In this document: positions 46,085 through 57,035 of the stretch, one piece after another
Layout of the letters: each line of letters begins with the position of its first letter
Position numbering within the stretch: position 1 is the first letter of the stretch
Source of the DNA: Helichrysum umbraculigerum
Taxonomy: Eukaryota > Streptophyta > Magnoliopsida > Asterales > Asteraceae
Length of the DNA stretch: 64,000 nt
Assembly: GCA_949592205.1 (NCBI GenBank)
Contig: CATIUR010000001.1
Coordinates: forward strand, 73,815,059-73,879,058
Direction: 5' to 3'
Position numbers and translations under genes: made by a program
Notes under the pieces: model-generated
Seen by the model: only the letters and a program-made list of their open reading frames with translations
Database searches by the model: none
What the model was told of the DNA's origin: nothing

Positions 46085-46925
46085 ATAGAATCAAGGATTC
46101 GTTGGTTTCGGATCGTGTTTTTGAACGTTTTCGGTTTAGAGTTTGGTGTTTTTGGTATATTAATCGTGTTTTGGGGATTTGTTGCTTTAAGATTTCGTTT
46201 TCTAAAGAGTTTTTCTGGGTTTGTTCGTCGTTCGGTTTTCGAAATTCGTTAGGGTTTCGAAAATTTTCGATTTTAGGGTTTTGAAGCTGCTCAGTCGCGT
46301 TTTTGCGACGTTAGTTGCGACGTCGCTAAGTTCTGCGACGTTACTAGCGACGTTAATTGCGACGTTGTGTGCGACGTCTCACTTTTGACCTTAATTGGTC
46401 ACTGCGACCTTAGCCGCGACGTCAGGTGCGACGTCGCTTGATTTTGCGACATCACCTGCGACGTCGCTTGCGACGTTATTGATTTTGACCTTAAGTGGTT
46501 ATTGCGACGTAGGCTACGACGTCGCTAGCCTCTGCGACGTTGGACTGCGACGTTATACACTACGTCGCATTTTCGATTCTTAATTGAGTCATCGGACTTC
46601 TAATTTTTCCTGCCACATTACCCTCGCTCTAGATTCGTAAAAAATAAAAAAATAAAAAAATAAAAAAATAAAAAAAAAATTTGCGTTTTCAAATTTTTTC
46701 TATAGGCTTAAAAGTGTTCAATTTTAGGCTGGAAATAATTTCATTTTACCCGGCCACTTTTTGACGTTTTCGGACGAAATTTTGGCGGGAAAAACGCGAA
46801 AATTTTGTAATTTCAAATTTTGTTTTTAGGCTTAGAATAGCTTCATTTTAGTGTCGGAAAAGTTTCGTTGTACTCGGATATTTTTTTGAAATTTTCAAAT
46901 CCGATTTTGGAGGGACAATTCGTAA
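46085..46925 (+). promoter_or_regulatory. Leader with GCGACGT motif cluster
   Basis: No gene. About 15-20 GCGACGT/ACGTCGC words fill 46305-46567. An A-rich AAAATAAA microsatellite lies at about 46640-46680. The gag start is at 46926. Confidence 0.7.
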
Positions 46926-49220
46926 ATGGCTTTTGGTAACAAAGTGCCTCCTTCTACATCTTTGTTCTATAGTGATTTTGCGAGTTGGAAGATTAAGTTA
47001 TGCAATTTCATTGAATACAAAGATCCAAATCTGTTCAATTGGTTTAACACCATTGATCGATATAAGCAACCAAGACTCGATGGGGTGCTTAAGTCAAGAG
47101 CACAAATGTCAGTCAAGGAACGAGCAGAGTTTGATAAAGACAATAGAGTGTATGAGATGATTACCAAGTGCTTGCCAGAAGTTGTGATTAATAAATTTAA
47201 AGATCAAGCAACTTCTATAGGATTATGGGATGCTCTTATAGCGGGTTACGATCAAAAGGAAAAGAAGTCAGAGGCTAATATTCAAATTCCTAGTCTAAAT
47301 GATACTTCCAGATCTACTTCCTACTCAGCAGCATCTACTTCTACTAGCACTTCATATACTTCTCATACTGCTCATACAGCTCCTTCAAAGGCTACTGAGG
47401 ACCATGCTAAACTCTTTGCAGCTTTCCTCAACTCTTATGAGAATTTTCTTTCCAAGAAGGCTAGTACTCTACAGCTTACTGAAGAAGACTTTGAACAGAT
47501 TGATTCTGATGATCTCGAGCAAATGGACATCAAATGGAGCATGGCCATGATAACCCAAAGAACTAAGAAGTTTCTCCAGAGAACGGGTAGAAAAGACCTG
47601 GATGACGATGGTGATACAGGTCTTGGTTTTAATAAAAGCAAAGTGAAATGCAAGAACTGTCAGATTCATGGGCACTTTGCTAAGGAGTGTGAGAAAGTAA
47701 AATATCCTTCATCTGGATTCACTACTCCTACAGCTCCAACGACTCCAGAGAAGAACACAACATCACAGGCTATGACGGTGTATTCTCAGGGAGTGTTTGA
47801 TTTTAGTGCACTTCAAGGAGAGGTTCAACACAGTGCGCTTTTGGCAAAGATACATGCGGTACATGATGAACCTGAGGTACCCATAAACTGTGTTTCCTGT
47901 TTTACATTGACTGAATCTCTTGAGAATTATCAACATGACAATTTAGGGTTGCGAGAAAAAGTTGTCAAACTTACTGAATCAAACAATTTTCTTAAAGCTA
48001 ATGAGAAACTTTATGATAACAAAATTGAGGCATATAAGTTAGACACACAAACTTATAAAGCAGAAGTCTTTAGTCAACAAGATGCAATTAATAGTTATCT
48101 TGCTGAAATTGAATTGTTGAATAAAGAGCTTTTTGATTTAAAAAGTGAGTACGATAACCATAAAAGCAAAATTTTAGGTTCTTCATCCGCAACTTTTGTC
48201 TTTAATGAAATCATTAATAAGCAAGGGACAGGCGGTAAAAAGAAGGCAGGACTTGGTTATAATCAAGTACCACCAACTTCTCACGCCGAATACTGTCCTA
48301 CGCCTGTTAAGGAAGGTCTTGAAGAGATTCCAGTTGATTATATGAAGCTTTATGGTATTAAAGCTAAAGAAGCTAAGCAAAACAAACAGGCAAAGGAGAA
48401 AATCATAAGGCCAGAGTATCCTTTACCTAAGTTTGTTAAGCCTGATAGTGCACCTCCAGTTCGTGTTGAGGAGGTCGTTGAGGTAGAAGATATACTTGAA
48501 GAGTCTACCATTAAGGTTGAGAAAATAAATGTCAAACCTGAAAATTTCATCATTACAACTGAAAATGATGATTATTTTAAATGCAAAGGCAAAGCTAAGG
48601 TTGACAATGAATCCTCAAAAGTTGTAGTTGATAAATCTGAAAAGAATAAACCTTCAAAATCAACTAACTAAACCTCAGGAACATCTACTTCAACATGTCC
48701 ACCTAAGAGTGCATGTTCAACAAATGTTCTTGTTAATAGACCTTCTGTGTATTGTCCTCCATCGAAACGATTTGAGGGAACTCATTGGAATAAATCTTAT
48801 GTTGAGAGACGTTCTTGTTTCCATTGTGGACAACAAGGACATATAATTTGGGATTGTCGGTTATTATCCCTAGATAGGTTTGGTAGAGGGATGTCAAGAA
48901 CTTCCTCCTTTAGGAATTCTTATTCAAAATCATTTTCTAGGCGTGCTTCGTATTCGCCTATATCAAGATATGCATCCTCTTCTCCAAAACCCGTGGCTAG
49001 AGTAAACAAAGTTGTGCCTAGTAAACCTCAAGTTCAACAGCACAACATTGTTGAAAACAACTCATCTGAACCTACAAAGGTTTGGAAACCCAAATCCACA
49101 AACAACACATCAATGAAATCCTCTGAGTTTTTAAAATATCATAAACTCATTGATGTGATGATTATGGATGACCATGGACAACCCAAGTCTATCAAGGCTT
49201 GGGTGTCCCATAAGTACTAA
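46926..49220 (+). pseudogene. gag (plus copy) of the C1/D complex, one stop and an internal deletion
   Basis: Start MAFGNKVPPSTSLFYSDFASW. Zinc knuckle CKNCQIHGHFAKEC near residue 240 and a second, CFHCGQQGHIIWDC, near 48815-48856. It ends KAWVSHKY at 49220. Compared with S1 gag, the sequence jumps from LWDALIA to GYDQKEKK near 47240, removing about 115-120 residues of the capsid-like domain in frame. A TAA at 48669-48671 splits the frame. The segment from 48826 on is duplicated inverted at 61476-64000. No pol follows. TACTAAC (49215-49221) overlaps the stop. Confidence 0.85.
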
Positions 49221-49245
49221 CGTTTAATTGTTTGTGGTGGTGCAG
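49215..49245 (+). promoter_or_regulatory. TACTAAC branch-point-like site and GCAG acceptor at the D gag stop
   Basis: TACTAAC contains the TAA stop. A T-rich tract leads to GTGCAG (AG at 49244-49245), 25 nt from the candidate branch A, although no pol lies downstream in this copy. Confidence 0.45.
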
Positions 49246-50909
49246 TCAGGTTATTGAAAGCTAACATTTTTAGTGACTGCATGGATGTGGATATTGTTGG
49301 AAGAAAGCGATGATGATTTGTGATTGGATGAGAATTTCGATGTTATGAGGTGGTCAAAGTGCTAAAAGGCATTTGACTTGACTTGATATGTGATTTTGAT
49401 ACTTTTCTTTAAATTTGGTTTGATGCAACAGCCATTCTTTATACTTTTTAGTATTAAAGAAATGCAATGTTGCGAAATTTATTCATTTAAAAAAATACAA
49501 AAATATGTTTAATGTTTAAGGGGGGTATTTTTGGATTGGATATAAGAATTTGCTGTTCAGGGGGAGTAATTCTGAATATTAAAAATTCTGATTATCTAAT
49601 TCAGAAATGTGAACAGCAAGATTCTTAATTCTTGAAAAGATGTTGGATTGTGTGTCTGTAAAACAACATGGGATATGATAGTACATCGGGGAACATGCAC
49701 AAAATGGAAGTTTTAAGGTTTATCCTTGATGTATCAGTAGGTTTATCTAGCATACTTAATACAGTTTTTATGAAAATTATCTTCATCATATGATGTATTG
49801 GTAGGCATGATACATACCGGTCTATGGGTTATTAAGAAGTAATTCAAATACGTGTCTATGATCTTGTGGTAAACACCTTGTGATGTACGACTCTAAGTCT
49901 TAATTTCTTAGCGTAGCTTGACATACTTCTAATTTTTGGATCGTATATCTGAGATCTCTTGGGGGAGTTTGCTGATTGTTTCCTCTGTTGTACGTAAGTG
50001 CAGACCTGGTCTCAATTCAGCTTACTCTCAAAACTAAGCAAACGTGAGTCAATGTACTTGCAAAGTCTTATATTTAAGGTACTGGTCAAGGTCGCCAATT
50101 GAATAAATCAAGTTTGGTTTGACTGCGATCGGTTTTGCTTAAACCTGAATCAAGTGTATGTCGCTCTGTTGTACACAAGTACAGACCTGTCACCGCTGGC
50201 TTGATTCTTAAAATTGATTCTCTTATATTCTTTCTAAATTTAGAAACTATGTTCTTGTCTGGGCTAAAGGGGTATGTCTATGGTGGGGATCACAGTGAAA
50301 TATTCATACTAATAATAAAAGGTTAGCTCGCAGACACGGATGTAACATGTTTAAGTGGAAAAACAATATCAGTAATCGTCTTGAAATAATTTTTATACTA
50401 GGTGTATTAAATGTGCTAAGTAAATTTAAAGTGGACAAATATACTGGTAATCGAAATAACACTTACTATTTCCTAATAATTGCATGTTGGCCTGATATGA
50501 TCCCTATGCAGATCTAAAACAATTCTATCCTCAATTTATGTTAATCTTTGTTCTTTGTTTTTCATTTATAAAGAAAAATACAAAAAGATTTTATTTCTAT
50601 GTTATTTTCTTCAATATCACATATCTTGTTAAAGTCAAATATTGAAGATGCAAAGGATGTCAGCTATTCTCCATAGTTTGTGAAGATAATTCTATCGAAG
50701 AATATGCTGATGATTGAGAGATGGTCACATAGTTTGAAGATCTTATTGTATGATAAATTTGTGTCAGTCACATGAATTTGGACATCAAGATTTCTTGAAA
50801 GACCATGCTATCTCAAAGGGGGAGTTTCTGATTGTCAAAGACATGAAAGAGTTTGTTGGTGAAGACTAATTGAAGACTTATTTGACCAAGCTGCTGACAA
50901 GGGGGAGTT
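49246..50909 (+). other. Non-coding tail and PPT of the D element, plus copy
   Basis: No gene. The early part (about 49420-49500) matches the sequence that follows pol in S2 (56930-57000). Paired GTAC motifs lie at 49982-50005 and 50163-50187. GGGGGAGTTT recurs at 49961 and 50818 before the true PPT, ACAAGGGGGAGTT at 50897-50909. Confidence 0.7.
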
Positions 50910-51350
50910 TGTTGGTGCATTTTGTGTGTCAGTCAGTTGGTCAAACTATTGTAATTGTCAAAGTTAATTAGTCTGCATATGTATAGTGTTTAGTGTGTCA
51001 ACGAAATGTAATTATATAGAATATACATGGCGACGACATGGGCTATGTCGCATTGGGTTGGGCCTACGACGTTGGGCCTAACGTCGCAGGGCCCAGTAGG
51101 TTTGATATAAATAGCGAGTTATACTTCAGATTTAGGGTTGGACTTGGTGAGTGTGTATGTGAGGCGTTTTTGTGGTGAGAGAGACAGAGAAAACGAATGT
51201 GTGGTTTGTGTTTGTAAAGCTTCATACGTTCAATTGTGAATATATACAAAAGCTTATAGAATCGTTTGTGTGTTTGATTGATTAAACGTTCAATATTCAT
51301 TTGTTTGTATTCCGCGCATTCAATTGATTAAACGATCCGATCAGATCTCA
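50910..51350 (+). mobile_element. D-family LTR, plus strand
   Basis: 441 bp, TGTTGGTGCATTTTGTG to GATCAGATCTCA, right after a PPT, hence a 3' LTR. TATAAATA at 51106-51113 preceded by ACGTCGCA-type motifs (about 51045-51090). Same length as, and near-identical to, the inverted copy 61476-61916. It resembles C1 at its start only. Confidence 0.9.
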
Positions 51351-51373
51351 CGTGTACGGGACTATCAACGAGT
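51351..51373. other. 23-bp spacer between the inverted D and C1 LTRs
   Basis: CGTGTACGGGACTATCAACG then AGT. Not part of either LTR; probably old flanking DNA caught at a rearrangement. Confidence 0.6.
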
Positions 51374-51781
51374 TGTTTGTCCCTAACCTTGGATCTATGC
51401 GAACCGAGTCACTCAATCGTTTGCGGAATCAACGATTAAGTTATAAACTAAACACACAAATAATCAATACGCAATAAATAAGAACCAAACGTTTGTATAT
51501 TGAATTATATTCGATCAGATTACAGGGATTTCGACAAATGGTATTTAGGGTTTTGTCAACCCTAAAACAGAAAACGTAAGACATTTATATACAAAATATG
51601 GCACATGCGACGTCGCACACGACGTCGCAGGCCCAAGCCCATGCGACGTTGACTACGTCGCAGGCCCAATACCTGACGTCGCACCTGCGACGTTACGCAC
51701 AACGTCGCAGGAATCAGGAAACTCAAATCTAATTACAAAACACGAGCTAGACCAACTGACAGACACAAACATGTACCAACA
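51374..51781 (-). mobile_element. C1-family LTR of S2 (3' LTR)
   Basis: 408 bp, the inverted partner of 45662-46069 with about 8 substitutions (2 percent). PPT ACACGGGGGAGTT adjoins at 51782-51793. Confidence 0.92.
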
Positions 51782-51821
51782 AACTCCCCCGTGTCTTCAG
51801 CTTGGTCTTTAAAAATCTTCT

Positions 51822-54433
51822 TTAAACCCAGCCCGCAGGAAATTGGCCGTCAGCATGAATTCCATTAGCCACACAAACAGTAACAACATTGTAAAACTGC
51901 TCGGCTAAACGTCTGTTGAACTCATTCTTCTGACCAACACGAATCCGATCATCATAGAGTTTTCTTAAATCTTTTTAATGAAAATTAATCAAACTCATCG
52001 GATCATACAGTCTAAACGTTGCTTGCTTCAAATTCCATATACCTCCAACTTCAGGCCAAGGTTCTGAATCTGGTACAAAAGTAATAACCGCTTCACCAGT
52101 CTGTGAATCAAGTTCCCATTTTACAAGTCTTCTCAGAAAATAATAAGGAACTGGTTCCAGAGGTATCTCAGTCAAACAGTTAGCAGGCGGATAATGAACT
52201 TTAACCATAGGCTTCCTAGTGACTGGATCAATCTTCCTTTTTAACGTATACCGAGTGCCCAACGTCGGTTTCAATTTAGAATATGTCTTCGATAACACTT
52301 CCCGACGTAAATTTCTCTGAATGAATTCAGCATAATCATTTTCGAACGGATTAATCAATTTAAGCTGAGCTAATCGATTAATCTCTCCTTTTGGCAACGT
52401 ACTTAATCTATCAAAACGCATTCTAAAGTACTGAACTCCATCTTCTCTCTTAATCATAAAAAGATTCCTCTGACACTTCCAGCTTTTAATAACTCCGGTA
52501 TAATTTCGACTAACCCGGTACACTTGACATTTAACTGGAATAGGAACTGGATTTCGTCCCTTAGGCCACCATTTCTTATTTCTTTCTCTCTTTTCTTCAG
52601 CAGTTAATTTCTTCTTAGGAATATCAGAAGATTCAGTTTCAGGAACTGCTGAGTCCGGTGCCTGTGTCTCTGAAGCTGGAGTTGCAGCAGAACTTGATTC
52701 TCCATGTTGAGCTTTAGCTGGCATCTCATCTTCACTTGAATCAGATTCTATAATCGGTGCACCATCGTAAGCTTCTCCAGATTGTGCATCATCATACGTT
52801 TCATCTGAATTCAACTGTTCTTCTTCAATCGAAACATCCTCATTCATCTCAAAAACATTCTCCGTTTCTTCCTCAGAGCCAACTCCACTGGCCATTCTCT
52901 GAATAAACGATAAGTCAGCAAATGAATAGTCAACAGTCAGCGGTCTCGGTTGCCCTGGAATATCATCAACACAAAAGTAATCCAAAACAGAAATATTTTC
53001 ATTAACATTTTCAAGTACAGGGTTGGGGTTTACAGACCCAGGATCACTTGACTCTAAATTGGGTACCCCAGACCCAGACTCCCCCGAGGCAAGTAACCTG
53101 CCTTCCAAAACATTAACTCTATGCTTCGTTTCCTCAAGCTCCTTAGACTGAACCTCGATCAGTGCAGACTGCTCAGCAATCTTTTCATCTTGAGCCTCCA
53201 GCTTTTGCTTCAACTTCTACATGTCATCCAGCATCTTTTGCATAAAAGCTGGTGTCGGTTGAATCTCAAAAGCATCTTAAGGTGTCGGGTTAACAGGAGC
53301 TCTGGAAGAAGTAGATTGACGAGAACGACGACGATGATGAGGCTCAAAGTCTACATCCTCAGGATCATCACCGTCTCGAATACGTTTGCCAGTATTCATT
53401 GGAACATACACACGCCCCTGTTTCAAACGACGCTGAATTCTTTTGTACCTCTGAGAAAACTGACGTCGAATTGTTTCCATCTGAGACGGGTGCGGGACCG
53501 CACCATCAGTATCCGAAGGCGTTGGCCCGCCATCATCAGGTTGTTGAACAGGATTTTCTTCAGAATCAGATCCTTCGACTGTATGGTGAGAAGCCGAATC
53601 GTCCGAATCAACATGTCCAAATTGCTCAATATTCTCCAAAAGAGCATTCACATGCTCCCCCGCAGCTTGAACAGGAACGTGCACAAGCGGTTGCTGTGGT
53701 GCCAGAATGTCCATATACTGAGGTTCCGGTGGCGCTACGTAATACTCATCCGACTCATCATCGGTGAAATCTTTAGTTGCTGATCGATATCACCCTGTGC
53801 CTGAAGATCTGGATGATGACGATTGATGTGCAATTGAACAAATCTCGGATATAATACCCATTTCTGATCCCCGGCGTTTGCATTGTCGACCATAGCCTTG
53901 AAGATAAAACCCGAGAAGTTGAACGGCTTGTTGTACACTAAAGCTAACATGGCAGAAGCCAAACTTCGGCTCATACCATCCGTTCCACCTTTCCTATTGC
54001 CCAAACAAACGATAATCACGTGCATCAAATATCTCCAAACACGTGTGAGATTCGCTTTCCTATACTGATCAGTGGGAATCCCGGGATATCTAATCCTTTG
54101 CATAGCCCCTGCGACGAAATTTGGATCAAAACTAACAGGCATATCTGGTTGATCGTTCAGCTGAAGAAGCTCCCTAATGCTCTGTTCAGTAATTGTGATC
54201 TCAGTGTTAAGAACTGTAGAGACCAGTCGTCGAACGTTGTTATCAGTAACAACATTTGCGTTTCTCCATAAAGGGTTGATGAGATTTCCATAAACCACAG
54301 TGTTATCTGAGATGGCGTGGAATACCCTTGAATGTCTCAAAAATGCAATCATCTGACGATACGGTGCAGCTTTATTAGAAGTATCATCAAGGTAAGCAGC
54401 AGTATTGTGACGTGCTTCGAAAACAAGAGCCAT
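51822..54433 (-). pseudogene. Extra gene of S2, intronless homologue with stops and one frameshift
   Basis: Function unknown. N-terminal domain 54433-53780 (HNTAAYLDDTSNKAAPYRQM, LVYNKPFNFSGFIFKAM, WVLYPRFVQLHINRHHPDL) aligns with S1 exon 1. A one-base shift near 53780 leads into 53714-53277 (YYVAPPEPQYMDILAP then an acidic/Arg-rich linker). Stops at 53277 and 53214, then a coiled coil (KLKQKLEAQDEKIAEQSALI), an acidic linker, basic KKKLTAEEKRERNKKWWPKG and the C-terminal domain (REDGVQYFRMRFDRLSTLP). After a TAA at 51975 the tail KDLRKLYDDRIRVGQKNEF continues in frame to 51822, matching S1's tail KDLLKLNENRI. About 870 codons. The positions of S1's introns are uninterrupted here. An acceptor TTTTTGTAG precedes the ATG by 2 nt. 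Confidence 0.75.
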
Positions 54434-54435
54434 AG

Positions 54436-55576
54436 CTACAAAAAGAAATATAATATATATTCTCGAAAAGCGTTAGACTAAACAAAATATACCAAACTTG
54501 TCACAAACGAAATGTTTCATTGATATGTTAAATAAGTACATAGTTACAAATAAACATATCAAATCCTAAACCCTAAACCCTAAACTTAAACCTAGACCAA
54601 AGATCCTGATTAAATAAATACAGCCAAAATTCAAGACAAGGTAAGGCTAAAATCCAAGACAGGGATGGTATCCCACCAGATCAGAAGGCCGAGATCCAGG
54701 ATAATGAAGGAATTCCTCCAGACCAGAAAACCAAGATTCAGGACAAAGAGAGAATTCCACCGGATCATCAACCAACGGAGACAAAAATGGTCATATCTAA
54801 GTGACCAGATACAAACTTTAAGGCGCATGACCACCAGAAAGCACAAAAAAATCCACGACCGGAAGAGGATCCTTCTAGCTGCGGACGGGCGAGTGGTGAC
54901 ACTCTTTGGGCAGAAGCAGTGAACACAGTCTTTCTGATTCAGCGAGGAACTGAAAGAAATCGCCCGCCATTGCTGGACAGAATTTAACAGTCAGAAAAAC
55001 GCAACATTTGGTTTGTAACAAAAATTGTCATTTTCCTGTAAGTAGCGACGTAGCTTATGACGTCGCATCTCAGATAGCGACGTAGTAATGGACGTCGCAG
55101 GAAATCAGAATAATAACAAAAGCGACGTAGCCCGTGACGTCGCACAAAATCCGAGCGACGTTAAAGGGGACGTCGCATTTTGCTATTTATTGTGAATTTA
55201 ATCACATTAATAAAAGTAGCGACGTAGTGAGGGACGTCGCGTAGGACGTCGCAGTAAAAGGTGACATAGAGAAGGGCGACGTAGATAATTGATAATAAAT
55301 AAGCAATAGCGATGTAGGCCACGACGTCGCAGCTTACGTCGCACCGACGAACAGTCGTCCCCAACCCAGAAAACCTAACTTTCGAATTTAGGGGTTTTCA
55401 AAACAAAACACACCACAAGGTGCGGCTTTAAACGGTGATCACGAAAACATAATTTATACTATGTTTATCACACATTAACACAGGTAATTTGTCCCAAACC
55501 CGAAACCCTCCGCAACCGCTATATATATATAACAATTAAACCAAATATACACGGTGAAAAGAGGTAAAAATGGTAC
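54436..55576 (-). promoter_or_regulatory. Putative 5' UTR intron of the S2 extra gene with GACGTCGC cluster
   Basis: Donor CTTAG|GTACCA (GT at 55576-55575), acceptor TTTCTTTTTGTAG (AG at 54437-54436). GCGACGTAG/GACGTCGC words cluster at 55045-55340. Plus-strand open frames such as 54665-54922 look like chance. Confidence 0.5.
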
Positions 55577-55830
55577 CTAAGTGTGCGGAATAACGAGTAG
55601 ATCAAAGGTACGTGAATGAATCGGAATGAAAACGGCTACAGATCACAAAGATGCTCGAAAAAATGCTACGTCGCAAATCGCCAAATGGTACGTCGCAGGC
55701 TACGTCGCAGGTGAATATTGAATAGTGTGACGTGTTACGTCGCGGTTGAGACTATATATAGTCTAACCCTATGTGCGACGTAGGCTGGGACGTCGCATGC
55801 GACGGCGAGTGGTACGTCGCATAGAGCAGT
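55577..55830 (-). promoter_or_regulatory. Putative internal promoter of the S2 extra gene
   Basis: TATATATA within palindromic GACTATATATAGTC (about 55750-55763) lies about 175 bp upstream of the donor. GCGACGT and ACGTCGC motifs flank it at 55665-55820. Confidence 0.5.
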
Positions 55831-57035
55831 CAGGATGTGATTTGAGTTGATTTTGTAATTTTCAAGAACCGTTTACTCGTTATTTTAGCAAATAATATTA
55901 AATGACTCGTGACTTGGGAAAAATAACTTTGAATAAAAAATAAAGCATAAAATGAAATAACTAAACCAAAAAAAATCTTTTTGGTATTTTCTTTAATATC
56001 ACAAAAAGTAAAAATATAACAAAATAAAATTGCTAACACTCCATTTTTGGTGACGGAATTGTTTTGTCTGATTAGGGATCATATCAGAATAACATGCAAT
56101 TATTAGGAATAGTAATATTTCGATCATCAGTATATTTGTCCACTTTAAATTTACGTGGCACATTTAAAACACCTTTTATAAAAATTATTTCAAGACGATT
56201 ATTGGTATTGTTTGTCCACCTAAACATGTTACATCCGTATTTGTGAGCTAACTGTTATTGTTAGTATGAATATTAATTTTGTGAAACCTATTATATGATA
56301 TACTGATAAACTTTAGTAAGACACAAAACACTGCATATTTACGCAAGGTAGAGATTACAAGACCAAGTTTTCTCGGCTCTCTTATAACATACACTTGCCC
56401 TTCAAATTTAGGCGTACATCAAACCGACTATGAAGATACTAGTGGCCCCAGATCTGTACTTAGTACAACAGAGGGTCCCTTAGTATGAACATAACAAGTT
56501 TGAGACTATTTGCATAACTAATGGATTCAGGTATGTACTGAAGTACAACAATAGTCACCATTAGTTAGGCGAATAATCATATTATTACTATATGACAATT
56601 TTACATTTCATAATTATGACAGTGTATGGCAGTACTTTCATTTATCAATTAAGACATATGTCATACATCATATAACATTTTTCACAAAGTAATAAACAAG
56701 TTATATTATTATTTCTTACTCACTCACAAACCGGTGTGTATCATGCCTACCAATACATCGTGTGATGAAGATAATTTAGATAGAAACTATTTTAAGTGTG
56801 TCATATAAACCTACTGACACATCCAAGATAAACCTTAAAATTCCATTTTGTGCATGTCACCCGATGTACTATCATATCCCAAGTTGTTTACAGACACAAC
56901 TTCAACGTCTATTTTAAAAATGTTGCAACCTCGCATTTTCTTTAATACTAAAGAGTATAAAGAGTGGCTGTTGCCAATTTTTTTTTTTTTTTTTAAATGA
57001 ATCTAAAATTTAAACTTAAAAATCCAAGTCACAAA
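55831..57035 (-). other. Conserved non-coding block after S2 pol
   Basis: No gene. Paired motif CTGTACTTAGTACAACAGAG at 56454-56473 and a variant TATGTACTGAAGTACAACAA at 56533-56552. CATCACACGATG-type sequence near 56755-56766. A T run (56980-56995) lies about 40 nt past the pol stop. Homologous to S1 36900-38080 and to the D tail. Confidence 0.6.

Noticed and set aside
46305..46567. Regular GCGACGT repeats resembling a CRISPR array
   Set aside because: Spacing is irregular, the word is only 7-10 bp, no cas genes exist and the setting is a plant retrotransposon leader.
45662..51350. A single ordinary Copia element with C1 and D as its two LTRs
   Set aside because: LTRs differ along most of their length and flanks GAATC and CGTGT do not match, so it is not one simple insertion.
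53121..53783. 220-codon plus-strand ORF
   Set aside because: Antisense shadow of the S2 extra gene, rich in Arg/Leu as expected from the opposite strand.
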